Assembly (NCBI GenBank): GCA_900066355.1
Contig: FMEL01000008.1
Span: 51,506 to 107,093 of the forward strand
Direction: 5' to 3'
DNA: 55,588 nucleotides
DNA from: an uncultured Ruminococcus sp.
GTDB lineage: Bacteria > Bacillota > Clostridia > Lachnospirales > Lachnospiraceae
Shown: positions 1-9,382 of the stretch, piece after piece
How the letters are laid out: the number at the start of each line of letters is the position of its first letter
Position numbering within the stretch: the first letter of the stretch is position 1
Position numbers and translations under genes: made by a program
The notes under the pieces: generated by a model
What the model saw: the letters and a program-made list of their open reading frames with translations, nothing else
What the model was told of the DNA's origin: nothing
Database searches by the model: none

Positions 1-3000
1 TCTGTAATAACAAAATCATCTCCGCCGGTTTCTTTCAGACGCACTGTCTCGGCAAGACCTTCTCTGTAGGCATCACTGTATGCTTTATAAGTTCCTTTCG
101 GCACATAAACAGTCTTAAGGTTTGACATACCGTAGAAAATACTGTACCAACGATCACTCGCAGACGGTGGTACCTCTCCCAGAAAGGTTACTGTTTTCAC
201 TCCCGGCATATTATAAAAGGCACTCGCCTCATTTGATGCCGTATATATAGAAGTTACGTTTTTATTTATTGTGACTGCTTCAATTCCTGTCATTCCGCCA
301 AAAGTACCATATGGAATACCTGTGATCTTATCCGGTATCACCAGTTCTCCGGTAAGTCCCGTGCATCCTCTAAAAGCTTCACATCCTATAGATTCCAGAT
401 TTTCCGGAAGGTTCAGTTCTCCGATAAGACTGCTGCAATAACAGAATGCAGAGTTTCCTATATTTGTTACGCTGTCAGGAATATTCAGTTTTCCGGCAAA
501 TCCAGAGCAGGACGCAAAAGTTCCCTGCTTAATTTCTGTAATCCCGGACGGGATCGTAAGATCTCCTGAAAATCCGCTACAACCGTAAAAAGCACTTTCA
601 CCAATGTCTGTAAGACTTGATGGCAGGTTCAGTTCCCCGGTAAGCTTCCCGCACCACTGAAATGCTCCACTGCCGATACGTGTAATCCCTTCCGGCAAAG
701 TCAGTTTTCCATTAAGTTCTGTACAGGAAGAAAATGCACTGTCGCCAATCTCTGTAAGTCCTGACGGCAGGTTCAGTTCTCCACTCATTTTCTCACAATA
801 CTCAAATGTCCGGGCTTTGATTTCTGTCAGTTTTTCGCTGAAGCTGAATCCGATAAGCTTCCGGCAACCACTAAATGCCTCTTTTCCGATAACAGCCACA
901 TTATTATCCCCGGAAAATTCAACCACTTCCAGAGAAGAATTCTGGAATGCTTTTTCTCCGATTTCTGTGACTTCCGGCGGAATGATCACTTTCTGAATCT
1001 GTGCTTTTGCAAATGCCAGATTGCCGATTTTGGTTACGCTTTCAGGAATCGTTACCTCTGTACTGTCGCCCATATAACCGATCAGTTCTCCATCTGCAAT
1101 AACAAAATCATCTCCGTCGGTTTCTTTCATCCTTACCGTTTCAGAAAGATTCTCCAGATATGCAGCTCTGTATGCCGTATAAGTTCCTTTTGGCACATAA
1201 ATGGTCTTAAGATCCGGCATTCCACGAAAAACACCGTACCAGGAATCACTTGCAGCCGGCGGTGTTTCACTCAGAAAAGTTACTGTTTTTACTCCCGGCA
1301 TATATAATGCATGTCTTTCATCCGATGCAGCATATATGTAATTTACACCAGTACCTATTGTGATTTCTGTAACCCCTGTCAGTCCGGAAAAGACACCGGC
1401 TGTGAGATTTGTAATCTTATCCGGCACCACCAGTTTCCCTGTAAATCCTCTACATCCTCTAAAGGCCTCTCTTCCTATCGATTCCAGATTTTCCGGCAGC
1501 GTCAGTTCACCAGTCAAACTGTAGCAAGAAATAAATGCATAATTTCCTATACTCGTTACACTCTGCGGAATATTCAGCTTTCCGTCAAATCCGTAGCAGC
1601 TGTAGAATGCATTATCAGGGATTTCTGTGATTCCTGATGGTATCGTAAGATCTCCTGTAAATCCACTGCATCCGTAAAATGCACCAGCTCCGATTTCCGC
1701 CAGGCTTTCCGGCAGTTTCAATTCCCCGGTAAGATTCTCGCACCCTATAAAGGCACTGTTTCCAATACGCTTCAACCCTTCCGGCAAAGTCAGATTTCCA
1801 CTGAGCCCACTGCAATAATAAAATGCACTTTCTCCAATCTCAGTAAGATTTTCTCCAAAGCTAAAGCCAGTAAGATTCGTACATTCACTGAATGCATAAT
1901 TTCCGACTGTTACAAGATTGTTTACTCCTTTAACGTCAACCGCTTTCAGCGACTTGCATTTTTCAAATGCGTAAGCCCCGATTTCCGTCACCTGCGGTGT
2001 AAGCGTTACTTTCTCTACCTTTGCATTCAGAAATGCATTTCCGCCGATGCCGGTCACGCCTTCCGGAACAGTAACTTCTTTGTCGTTTCCTGAATAGCTT
2101 ATAAGTTCTCCATCTGAAATGAGAAAATCTCCACTTCCGATTTCCTTCAGCCGTACCCATTCAGGCATATTGTCTTTATATACTTCCACATATGCTTTGT
2201 AGGTTCCCTCCGGAACGTATACTGTCTCCAGGTTCAGCATAGAATAAAAGATACTGATAGAATTTCTCGATGGAGGCGTTACTCCCCGGAAAGTTACTGT
2301 TTTTACTCCATTCATCTGATAAAAAGCATGCCAGGAATCCGAATCTGTCCTGATATAGTTCATACCACTGCCTATCGTAAGCGCAGCAACACCCGTCACT
2401 CCGGCAAATACTCCATAAGACAGCATAGATACTTTATCTGGTATAGTCAGTTCTCCCGTGATTCCGCTGCAGTTATAAAAAGCAAATTCCCCGATTGTTT
2501 CAAGACTGTCCGGGAGCCTTAATTCGCCCCTAAGACTGGAGCATCCGTAAAATGCATTGCTGCCGATTTTTCGGAGATTATCTGGAAATTCTACGGACTC
2601 TATCGTTTTGTTATCCTTAAAAACATTATCTCCGATTTCTGTAACTTCATCCGGAATCACCACATCCGAGTCGGAGCCTTTATATTCTGTCAAAATCCCG
2701 TCTGCATTAATCACGAAATCAGAGTCTTCTTCCACATTGGCTGAATCAGAAAACACTTCTGTCTGTCCCTGCTCTTCAGAATCATCCGCATCTTCCATGT
2801 CATCACTAAACACTTCTACCGAATCTGTCTCGTTTTCATCCTGAGCTTCTTCTGTCGCTTCTGCTGTTGATGCCTCATCCTGAGCTTCTTCCGTCTCTTC
2901 TGCTGTTGATGCCTCATCCTGCGTATCCTCAGACTCATTTCCTTCCTCAATTACAAGATCATCTCCAGCATCTTCCTGCCGACTGATTTCCTCTGTATTC

Positions 3001-3098
3001 TCTTCTACAACAGTGTTTTCTGCGCCAAATGGATAGGCTGTTTCATTTGTCACCATAAAAAGAGCCAGCAATAGCGCTGTTATACGTTTCTTTTTCAT
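1..3098 (-). CDS. BspA-type leucine-rich-repeat secreted protein, 3' end beyond window
   Basis: The reading frame is open for 1,032 codons, from an ATG at 3098 to the window edge, without a stop. AGGAGG lies just upstream of the ATG. Residues 1 to about 22 look like a signal peptide (MKKKR, then a hydrophobic stretch). Residues about 28-135 form a very acidic, low-complexity linker with two copies of a 13-residue repeat. The rest consists of LRR_5 (BspA/TpLRR) repeats with the pattern IG..AF..C..L.G.L.LP. Groups of these repeats are separated by a cassette containing GVKTVTF, TVYVP.GTYKAY and then DDFVI.DGELI. The family is known from surface or secreted adhesins of gut and oral bacteria and of trichomonads, so binding to host or neighbouring cells is inferred only. 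No anchor or C-terminal domain is visible because the 3' end is missing. Confidence 0.9.
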   Translation of the reverse strand, partial: MKKKRITALLLALFMVTNETAYPFGAENTVVEENTEEISRQEDAGDDLVIEEGNESEDTQDEASTAEETEEAQDEASTAEATEEAQDENETDSVEVFSDDMEDADDSEEQGQTEVFSDSANVEEDSDFVINADGILTEYKGSDSDVVIPDEVTEIGDNVFKDNKTIESVEFPDNLRKIGSNAFYGCSSLRGELRLPDSLETIGEFAFYNCSGITGELTIPDKVSMLSYGVFAGVTGVAALTIGSGMNYIRTDSDSWHAFYQMNGVKTVTFRGVTPPSRNSISIFYSMLNLETVYVPEGTYKAYVEVYKDNMPEWVRLKEIGSGDFLISDGELISYSGNDKEVTVPEGVTGIGGNAFLNAKVEKVTLTPQVTEIGAYAFEKCKSLKAVDVKGVNNLVTVGNYAFSECTNLTGFSFGENLTEIGESAFYYCSGLSGNLTLPEGLKRIGNSAFIGCENLTGELKLPESLAEIGAGAFYGCSGFTGDLTIPSGITEIPDNAFYSCYGFDGKLNIPQSVTSIGNYAFISCYSLTGELTLPENLESIGREAFRGCRGFTGKLVVPDKITNLTAGVFSGLTGVTEITIGTGVNYIYAASDERHALYMPGVKTVTFLSETPPAASDSWYGVFRGMPDLKTIYVPKGTYTAYRAAYLENLSETVRMKETDGDDFVIADGELIGYMGDSTEVTIPESVTKIGNLAFAKAQIQKVIIPPEVTEIGEKAFQNSSLEVVEFSGDNNVAVIGKEAFSGCRKLIGFSFSEKLTEIKARTFEYCEKMSGELNLPSGLTEIGDSAFSSCTELNGKLTLPEGITRIGSGAFQWCGKLTGELNLPSSLTDIGESAFYGCSGFSGDLTIPSGITEIKQGTFASCSGFAGKLNIPDSVTNIGNSAFCYCSSLIGELNLPENLESIGCEAFRGCTGLTGELVIPDKITGIPYGTFGGMTGIEAVTINKNVTSIYTASNEASAFYNMPGVKTVTFLGEVPPSASDRWYSIFYGMSNLKTVYVPKGTYKAYSDAYREGLAETVRLKETGGDDFVIT
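2837..2914. repeat. 39-bp tandem repeat (2 copies) in acidic linker of LRR protein
   Basis: Two direct 39-bp copies start at 2837 and 2876, and a partial third starts at 2915. Each encodes 13 acidic residues (QDEASTAEETEEA-like). The unit length is a multiple of three, so changes in copy number would alter linker length without breaking the frame. Confidence 0.85.
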
Positions 3099-3146
3099 AC
3101 GCTTCCTCCTGTATTCAGTTTTTCACAAGATTTTATACCAAAATTA

Positions 3147-3183
3147 TAGCAAAAGAAGTGTACCTTTAAAAGATACACTTCTT
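3147..3183 (-). terminator. Intrinsic terminator after the nucleoside kinase gene
   Basis: A 10-bp perfect inverted repeat (3153-3162 with 3174-3183) is followed on the minus strand by a short T run. It separates the kinase gene from the LRR gene, which must therefore have its own promoter in 3099-3146. Confidence 0.8.
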
Positions 3184-3198
3184 AAATATTTTCATATT

Positions 3199-4866
3199 TT
3201 ATACATCAAAGCAGCTTCCGCCTACAAATTCTCGCAACAGAGAGTTATGAGGAATATCTTCGCTTGGAACGGAGATAAAATAATCCAAAAATTTCAACAG
3301 ACGCTTCGCTTCCAGATATTCCGGCTCGCTCTTATCAATTCCAAACAAAAGCGGTTCGGCATATACTTTCAGGCAGGCAAGTTCATATACAAGTGCTGAG
3401 TTAAACATCACATCTGCCTCTTCCTGATACGGAAAAATATTTGCCTCTTCTCCTCTTCTGACAGAAGGCCATCTTGCGATCGTCTCTTTTGCTGAAGTGC
3501 CTCTCGTACGTGCATCACGTACAATTCTGCGGATCAGACGGCCGTCCGTTGTCGGAATACGATTATGCTCATCAATATTTAACTGCGTCAGTGCGCTGAT
3601 ATAGATTTTGAATTTACTTTCTGCCGGCAGTGCATAACTGAGTTTATCATTCAGTCCGTGAATTCCCTCGATCACCAGTACATCATCTTTGCCAAGCTTC
3701 AGGAAATCACCTTTGTACTCTCTCAGTCCTGTCTTAAAATTAAATACCGGGAGTTCCACACGCTCTCCATTAAGAAGCGCCAGCATGTCTTTATTGAACT
3801 GCTCCACATCGATTGCTTCGAGGCATTCGTAATTTTTTTCACCGAATTCATCAAACGGAGTGTCTTCACGGTTTTTAAAATAATTGTCCACACCGATCGG
3901 GTGCGGTTTCATGCCATGTGCAGTAAGCTGAATGGAAAGTCTGTGCGAAAACGAGGTCTTTCCTGATGAAGACGGACCCGCGATCATGATAAACTTCTTA
4001 TTTCCTTCTGATACGATCCGCTGTGCGATATCAGAAATTTTCGCTTCCTGCAAAGCTTCCTGTACAAGCAGAATATTGCTGATTCCTTCTTTCGTAATTC
4101 GGTCATTCAGATCGCCGACATACGAAATATCCATCTTTTCTGCCCATTCCTGCGATTCCTTCTGCACATGGAAAATTTTATCCTGCGGATGGAACGGCGG
4201 GATCACGGACGGGTTCTTCCGCTCCGGAAGTTCCAGAACAAATCCCTCATCATACAGTTTCAGGTCAAAATACTGTACATATCCTGCATGGTCTGCCATA
4301 TAGCCATAAAAATAATCGTCATAGTAACCGATATTGTAGATGTTTACCTTTGAGACACGGCGAAACCGGAACAACTTTTCCTTATCATACATCCGATGCT
4401 TATGGAAAAGTGCTACTGCCTCATCTGTATTGACAGAACGTTTCCCGATCGGAGTACATTCGTCCGCCAGTTTGTGCATCTGTAACTTGACTTTGTCAAG
4501 AAAATCCTGATCAAGAGCTGCTTTTCCTTCCATTGTAAAATAATAACCATTTCCCACTGAATAGTGTATCATTACTTTATCAACGTTTTCCCTGCCTGCT
4601 ACATCATATATTGCACGCAGAAGCACGAGACACACACTTCGCTTATAAGTTTCAAAACCGATATGGTCTTTCGTTGTCACAAATTCCAATGTACAGTCTG
4701 ATTTCAATCTCTTCTGAAGTTCACGGAGTTTTCCGTTTACCATCACGAGGATGACCGGAGCCTCCGTGTGTATATCGCTCTCGTCAACAATTTCTCTGTA
4801 TGTGGTTCCTTCCGGATACATCCTTGTTTCTCCGGTGATCACGACCTTAAACATCTTTTTATCCAT
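3199..4866 (-). CDS. Nucleoside (uridine-type) kinase with N-terminal TGS domain
   Basis: The protein has 555 residues. Residues 1 to about 65 resemble a TGS domain. Residues about 70-220 resemble the second N-terminal domain of threonyl-tRNA synthetase. The C-terminal half is a uridine-kinase/phosphoribulokinase P-loop domain with Walker A GPSSSGKT at residues 297-304. This architecture is widespread in Clostridia and Thermotoga and is usually annotated as nucleoside kinase or uridine kinase. Phosphorylation of a nucleoside with ATP or GTP is inferred, and the substrate cannot be read from the sequence. The ATG at 4866 is preceded by AGGAGG with 8-nt spacing. The gene follows the nif3-like gene in the dgt-dnaG-rpoD cluster and is closed by a terminator. 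Confidence 0.85.
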   Translation of the reverse strand: MDKKMFKVVITGETRMYPEGTTYREIVDESDIHTEAPVILVMVNGKLRELQKRLKSDCTLEFVTTKDHIGFETYKRSVCLVLLRAIYDVAGRENVDKVMIHYSVGNGYYFTMEGKAALDQDFLDKVKLQMHKLADECTPIGKRSVNTDEAVALFHKHRMYDKEKLFRFRRVSKVNIYNIGYYDDYFYGYMADHAGYVQYFDLKLYDEGFVLELPERKNPSVIPPFHPQDKIFHVQKESQEWAEKMDISYVGDLNDRITKEGISNILLVQEALQEAKISDIAQRIVSEGNKKFIMIAGPSSSGKTSFSHRLSIQLTAHGMKPHPIGVDNYFKNREDTPFDEFGEKNYECLEAIDVEQFNKDMLALLNGERVELPVFNFKTGLREYKGDFLKLGKDDVLVIEGIHGLNDKLSYALPAESKFKIYISALTQLNIDEHNRIPTTDGRLIRRIVRDARTRGTSAKETIARWPSVRRGEEANIFPYQEEADVMFNSALVYELACLKVYAEPLLFGIDKSEPEYLEAKRLLKFLDYFISVPSEDIPHNSLLREFVGGSCFDV

Positions 4867-4902
4867 ACAACAGACCTCCTGTTCACGGCATCTTTTATTT
4901 TA

Positions 4903-5685
4903 TTATAATATCATATACGGACTCTGCACCTTTGCACATGTGATCTGAAGATTCGGATACTGTTCTTTCAGAACTTTCTCCATCGCTTTCATAAAAATAT
5001 ATTCTGTACCGTAATGACCTGCATCTACGATAGTCAGACCCTGTGCTACCGCATCAATTCCTGTATGATGATCAATGTCTCCTGTGACATAAACCTGCGC
5101 ACCCTTTGCAAGAACATCCGAAATCATACTCTTGCCGCTTCCGGTACAGATGGCAGCCTTTTCGACCTGTGTATCCGGATCTCCGTAAATCTTTACATCA
5201 TTTAAAGACAATGCATTCTTGACAAATTCTCCACATTCTTTTAATGACATCTTGCGAGGCAGTTCTCCTACACGACCAAATCCATCCTGACCCTCCTGCG
5301 TCTCCGCGGTCACGGAAAGAACTTCTCTGTCTGTCAGCCGTAGATAATCTGCACTAAGATCTGCCATTCCGAGGATATCATAATTCGTATGCATTGCATA
5401 ATACTGAATATTATGCTTTATAAGGGAAAGAATCCTGCGTCCTGTAAATGTATGATTATTAATTTTTTTCTGTCCTTCAAAGATCATCGGATGATGAGTA
5501 ATGATCATATCCGCTCCGGCATCTATTGCCTGCGCAAGTGTCGACTCTGTAAGGTCAAGCGCCAGAAATACATGACTGACCTCTTCTTCATCATCTCCGA
5601 CCAGAAGTCCTACATTATCCCAGTGCTCTGCTGCGGATGACGGATATCTGCCATCCAGCCAGCCGGTCAGTTCTTTAATTTTCAT
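4903..5685 (-). CDS. Nif3-like dinuclear metal-centre protein (YqfO family)
   Basis: The protein has 260 residues and belongs to the DUF34/NIF3 family of hexameric proteins with a dinuclear metal site. Visible features are the N-terminal AEHWDNVGLLVG segment, the metal-binding ITHHPMIF motif, and a C-terminal IVDAGHYGTE motif carrying the second His and Glu ligands. It is a short form without the inserted PII-like domain of B. subtilis YqfO. Family members have been linked to GTP cyclohydrolase or metal handling, but the exact reaction is unsettled. The start overlaps the 3' end of trmK by 11 bp, and this adjacency is conserved in Firmicutes, which implies translational coupling. Confidence 0.9.
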   Translation of the reverse strand: MKIKELTGWLDGRYPSSAAEHWDNVGLLVGDDEEEVSHVFLALDLTESTLAQAIDAGADMIITHHPMIFEGQKKINNHTFTGRRILSLIKHNIQYYAMHTNYDILGMADLSADYLRLTDREVLSVTAETQEGQDGFGRVGELPRKMSLKECGEFVKNALSLNDVKIYGDPDTQVEKAAICTGSGKSMISDVLAKGAQVYVTGDIDHHTGIDAVAQGLTIVDAGHYGTEYIFMKAMEKVLKEQYPNLQITCAKVQSPYMIL

Positions 5686-6391
5686 ATCGTTTTAAAGCAG
5701 TCAAAATCAACTGCTTTTCCTCCTCTACTTCCATTCTGCGCTTCATCGCTGCATCACCGGAAGCCGACTCCAGCTGTGCCGAAATCTCACTTCGGATGCG
5801 GAGTTCACGCTCCAGATATAATTTCAGTACCGGATGTTTTCTCTCAAGAAGCAGGCGTCCAAACATTTCCTCTTCTCGACTCCATACAGCAGGCTGTTCT
5901 CCTTCATGCTGAACCACTTTCATGATCGGATAAAACTTGCCGTCTTCGAGAATCATCTCTTCCTGAATGATCTGATAACCGTTCTGCATAACAAAACGTC
6001 TGAAGTGGGGAATATCCGACTGTGGCTGCAGAATCAGCTCCTGAAATCCCGGCAATGCATGTCTGCCTTCACTTAAGATTCGCTCCATCAGTGGTCCGCC
6101 CATTCCCGCGATCACAAGGGTGTCTCCCTCACCTGGCCGGATTTCGGACAAACCGTTACACAATCTCGTTTCTATGTATGCTTCCATATGATACTGTGCG
6201 ATGTGTGCCTGCGCTCTTGCCAGAGGACCTTTGCCCACATCTGTGGCAATTGCTCTAGAAATCTTATGCTGAAGCATCAGGTACACCGGCAGATATCCAT
6301 GATCACATCCCACATCAACCAGCCGGTTTCCTTCTGTTACCATTTCCGCGATTGCTGTCAGCCTCTCTGACAGCTGCACCTTGCCTGCCAT
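5675..6391 (-). CDS. trmK: tRNA (adenine(22)-N1)-methyltransferase TrmK
   Basis: The protein has 238 residues from the ATG at 6391; a TTG one codon upstream is possible but less likely. It is a class I SAM-dependent methyltransferase: VDVGCDHGYLPVYL is the SAM-binding motif I, and AGMGGPLM is the characteristic family motif. It is expected to methylate N1 of A22 in tRNA. The ATG shares one base with the rpoD stop (TGATG), a coupled start. The stop lies inside the nif3-like gene. The C-terminal helical part is rich in Glu, Lys and Arg, as in TrmK/YqfN. Confidence 0.9.
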   Translation of the reverse strand: MAGKVQLSERLTAIAEMVTEGNRLVDVGCDHGYLPVYLMLQHKISRAIATDVGKGPLARAQAHIAQYHMEAYIETRLCNGLSEIRPGEGDTLVIAGMGGPLMERILSEGRHALPGFQELILQPQSDIPHFRRFVMQNGYQIIQEEMILEDGKFYPIMKVVQHEGEQPAVWSREEEMFGRLLLERKHPVLKLYLERELRIRSEISAQLESASGDAAMKRRMEVEEEKQLILTALKRYEN

Positions 6392-7521
6392 CAATCCAGA
6401 TAATCCTTAAGTTTACGGCTGCGGCTCGGATGGCGGAGTTTGCGGAGTGCTTTCGCCTCGATCTGACGGATACGCTCTCTGGTAACGTTAAATTCTTTTC
6501 CAACTTCTTCCAGTGTACGTGCACGTCCGTCATCGAGTCCAAAACGAAGTCTCAATACTTTCTGTTCTCTCTCGGTCAGTGTACCAAGTACTTCGATCAG
6601 CTGCTCTTTCAGAAGTGTAAATGCAGCTGCATCTGCCGGTACCGGTACATTATCATCCTGAATGAAATCTCCAAGATGGCTGTCTTCTTCTTCACCAATA
6701 GGTGTTTCCAGAGATACCGGTTCCTGGGAGATTTTGAGAATCTCACGCACACGCTCTACCGGCATCTTCATTTCTTCTGCGATTTCTTCCGGAGTAGGTT
6801 CACGTCCGAGTTCCTGCAGTAACTGGCGGGAAACGCGGATCAGTTTGTTGATCGTCTCTACCATATGAACCGGAATACGGATGGTTCTCGCCTGATCGGC
6901 GATTGCTCTTGTGATTGCCTGACGGATCCACCATGTCGCATAGGTACTGAATTTGTAACCTTTACGATAATCAAATTTCTCGACAGCTTTGATCAGGCCA
7001 AGGTTACCTTCCTGAATCAGATCCAGGAACAGCATACCACGTCCCACGTATCTTTTGGCAATGCTGACTACCAGACGGAGGTTGGCTTCTGCCAGACGTT
7101 TCTTTGCTTCCTCATCGCCCTGTTCCATACGCTTTGCAAGCTCAATTTCTTCGTCTGCCGTAAGAAGGCTTACCTTACCGATCTCTTTCAGATACATACG
7201 AACCGGATCTTCAATACTGACACCTTCCGGAACAGAAAGATCGATCTTGTCAAGTTCGATTTCTTCCTCGTCATCCATCTTTTCGATGTCGGCATCGTCA
7301 TCCACATCAAGTATCAGTTCTTCATCATTTCCTGAAATACGAAGCACATCCACTCCACTGGCTTCCAGAAAATCCAGAACCTTTTCCATCTGCTCGACTT
7401 CCAGTGGCTGGTCTTTAAAGAAATCGCTGATTTCCTGATATTCCAGTACATTTTTCTTCTTTTTTGCAAGCTCCAGAAGTTCTACCAGTTTCTCGCTGAA
7501 TTTGCCCATATTCATTTCCAT
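6391..7521 (-). CDS. rpoD: RNA polymerase primary sigma factor (SigA/RpoD)
   Basis: The protein has 376 residues, close to the length of B. subtilis SigA. In order it contains an N-terminal region 1.1-like helical and acidic segment, region 1.2 (DPVRMYLKEIG), regions 2.1-2.4 with DLIQEGNLGLIKAVEKFD and YATWWIRQAI, region 3, and region 4.2 with the helix-turn-helix VTRERIRQIEAKALRKL. It directs RNA polymerase to housekeeping promoters, consistent with the TTGACA/TATAAT-like sites elsewhere in the window. Three ATGs lie within the first five codons (7521, 7515, 7509); GGAGGG at about 7532-7537 fits 7521 only with long spacing, so the exact start is uncertain. It follows dnaG by 39 bp in the classic macromolecular-synthesis order. 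Confidence 0.97.
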   Translation of the reverse strand: MEMNMGKFSEKLVELLELAKKKKNVLEYQEISDFFKDQPLEVEQMEKVLDFLEASGVDVLRISGNDEELILDVDDDADIEKMDDEEEIELDKIDLSVPEGVSIEDPVRMYLKEIGKVSLLTADEEIELAKRMEQGDEEAKKRLAEANLRLVVSIAKRYVGRGMLFLDLIQEGNLGLIKAVEKFDYRKGYKFSTYATWWIRQAITRAIADQARTIRIPVHMVETINKLIRVSRQLLQELGREPTPEEIAEEMKMPVERVREILKISQEPVSLETPIGEEEDSHLGDFIQDDNVPVPADAAAFTLLKEQLIEVLGTLTEREQKVLRLRFGLDDGRARTLEEVGKEFNVTRERIRQIEAKALRKLRHPSRSRKLKDYLD

Positions 7522-7560
7522 AGGTGCTCATTCCCTCCATATAGTGTTTATATTTTAACC

Positions 7561-9363
7561 TTATTCAAAAGAAATATGCAGTTCCTGACGTTTTCGTCCA
7601 AGTTCTTCCAATTCTTTTTTCTCTCTGAGGATCTGCTGCAGTCCCACCATATCTGTCGGATCCAGATTGCGATTTTTTTCTGCAAGGCTTTCTGCCTTGA
7701 TACGAAGAAGCGTATCTGCAAAAGCCCGATCCTGTTCCTGCTGTGTCTCCAGATGGATCGTCGCATTAAAAAGTGATGCGACTTCCCGCTGCTCTTCACT
7801 GTCCGTAAAGCTGTTCAGAAGTTTGGCAGGATTGACCTGTCCTTCTTCCTCTCTCTGACGAAACAGCATCTGTGCCACTTCCTTATACAGTGGAACGATA
7901 AAATCCTCTGCATTCAGATACTGTGCCACTTTATCAAAAATTCCCGGATAAGTAACCAGCCATGTCAGCATCAGTTTCTGTGCCTGATCCGAAGCGGATT
8001 CTTTTTTCTTTTTATTCTGTCCGCCACTGGTCTTTGGCTGTGTTCTGTTTTCCGCCGGGGTTCCCTTCAGCGCCAGTGTATTGACCCTTTTTCTTAAATC
8101 CTCAACACTGACACCATACTGTCCCCTGTATTTCTTAACGATTGCCTCAATATAGAGGTTACGTTCCAGTTCATCTTTTAATTCGAGCAGCAGCTCCGCA
8201 CACCGTTCGAAGAAACGATTCTGCCCCTGCGGCTCATCCATCGGAAATTCCGATTCTGCAATACTCACACGGAACATAAAACTGTCGGACGCCTGTCCGA
8301 GACGCTCTTCGAAAGCTTCTGCTCCCATGTTTTTGATAAATTCATCTGGGTCTTTATATGGCTTCAGATTAACGACTCTCGAACTGACTCCGGCATCCCG
8401 AAGGATCGGAATTCCTCGTAGAGCCGCCCGTATTCCTGCCTCATCACTGTCATACAGAAGAAGAACTTCCTGTGTATAACGTTTCAGAAGACTGGCATGT
8501 CCGGAAGTTAATGCTGTTCCGAGCGATGCCACCGCATTCGTAAATCCTGCCTGATGCATGGAGATCACATCCATGTAGCCTTCACAGAGGATCAGATACT
8601 TTTTCCTCGTTGTCCTTGCAATATTCAGTCCGTAAAGATTCCGGCTCTTATCAAAGATTTTGGTTTCCGGTGAGTTCAGGTATTTCGGTTTGCCGTCACC
8701 CATCACTCGTCCGCCAAAACCGATCACGCGGTTGTTTACATCCATGATCGGAAAAATCACACGATTCCAGAACTTGTCGTACATTCCATGGCGTTCATCA
8801 ACATTAAAAAGTCCGGATTCCCGAAGTCTCTCATCACTGTATCCCTTTGATTTCAGGAATTTGTAAAGTCCGCCGCCAAACTTATCAGAATAACCAAGTC
8901 CAAACTTACGCATTGTTTCTTCGCTCAGCCCTCTGCCGGAAAGATACTGATATCCGATCTTTCCGCCCTCGGTACGGAGCTGATAATAGTAATACTGTGC
9001 AGCCTGCTTATTGATTTCAAGCAGTTCCGCTCTTTGCTCTGCTTTCTCTCTGACTTCTCTGGAATACTCGATCTTCGGAAGCTCTACTCCGGCTCTGTCT
9101 GCCAGATGTTTCAGAGCTTCACCGAACGTATAATTCTCGTATTCCATAATAAAATTGTATACATTTCCTCCTGCGCCACATCCGAAGCAATAATACATCT
9201 GTTTGCCCGGTGTCACAGAAAACGAAGGAGTTTTTTCATTATGAAACGGACAGAGTCCAAAATATGTACTGCCCCTTCTTGTTAATCTGACGTATTGCGA
9301 TACTACATCTACAATATCATTTTTCTGTCGCACTTCTTCAATGATATCGTCCGAATAACGCAT
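7561..9363 (-). CDS. dnaG: DNA primase DnaG
   Basis: The 600-residue protein synthesises RNA primers for replication. The CHC2 zinc-binding domain is at the N terminus (Cys38, His41, Cys59, Cys62 by my count). It is followed by the primase core with a TOPRIM segment (LILCEGYMDV, later LLYDSDEAG with the acidic metal ligands) and a C-terminal helicase-interacting region of weaker conservation. A Lys-rich linker (NKKKKESASD) marks the boundary at about residue 455. The ATG at 9363 has a GAGGGGG ribosome binding site. The gene lies 19 bp downstream of dgt and upstream of rpoD. Confidence 0.97.
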   Translation of the reverse strand: MRYSDDIIEEVRQKNDIVDVVSQYVRLTRRGSTYFGLCPFHNEKTPSFSVTPGKQMYYCFGCGAGGNVYNFIMEYENYTFGEALKHLADRAGVELPKIEYSREVREKAEQRAELLEINKQAAQYYYYQLRTEGGKIGYQYLSGRGLSEETMRKFGLGYSDKFGGGLYKFLKSKGYSDERLRESGLFNVDERHGMYDKFWNRVIFPIMDVNNRVIGFGGRVMGDGKPKYLNSPETKIFDKSRNLYGLNIARTTRKKYLILCEGYMDVISMHQAGFTNAVASLGTALTSGHASLLKRYTQEVLLLYDSDEAGIRAALRGIPILRDAGVSSRVVNLKPYKDPDEFIKNMGAEAFEERLGQASDSFMFRVSIAESEFPMDEPQGQNRFFERCAELLLELKDELERNLYIEAIVKKYRGQYGVSVEDLRKRVNTLALKGTPAENRTQPKTSGGQNKKKKESASDQAQKLMLTWLVTYPGIFDKVAQYLNAEDFIVPLYKEVAQMLFRQREEEGQVNPAKLLNSFTDSEEQREVASLFNATIHLETQQEQDRAFADTLLRIKAESLAEKNRNLDPTDMVGLQQILREKKELEELGRKRQELHISFE

Positions 9364-9382
9364 ACTTATCCCCCTCTGCCAT

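Noticed and set aside
1..2560. Regularly spaced repeats resembling a CRISPR or satellite array
   Set aside because: The repeats are imperfect and follow codon frame in one continuous minus-strand reading frame encoding leucine-rich repeats; there are no unique spacers of constant length.
7528..7530. ATG just upstream of rpoD with GGAGGG close by
   Set aside because: It is out of frame with rpoD and only one base from the ribosome binding sequence, so translation from it is unlikely.
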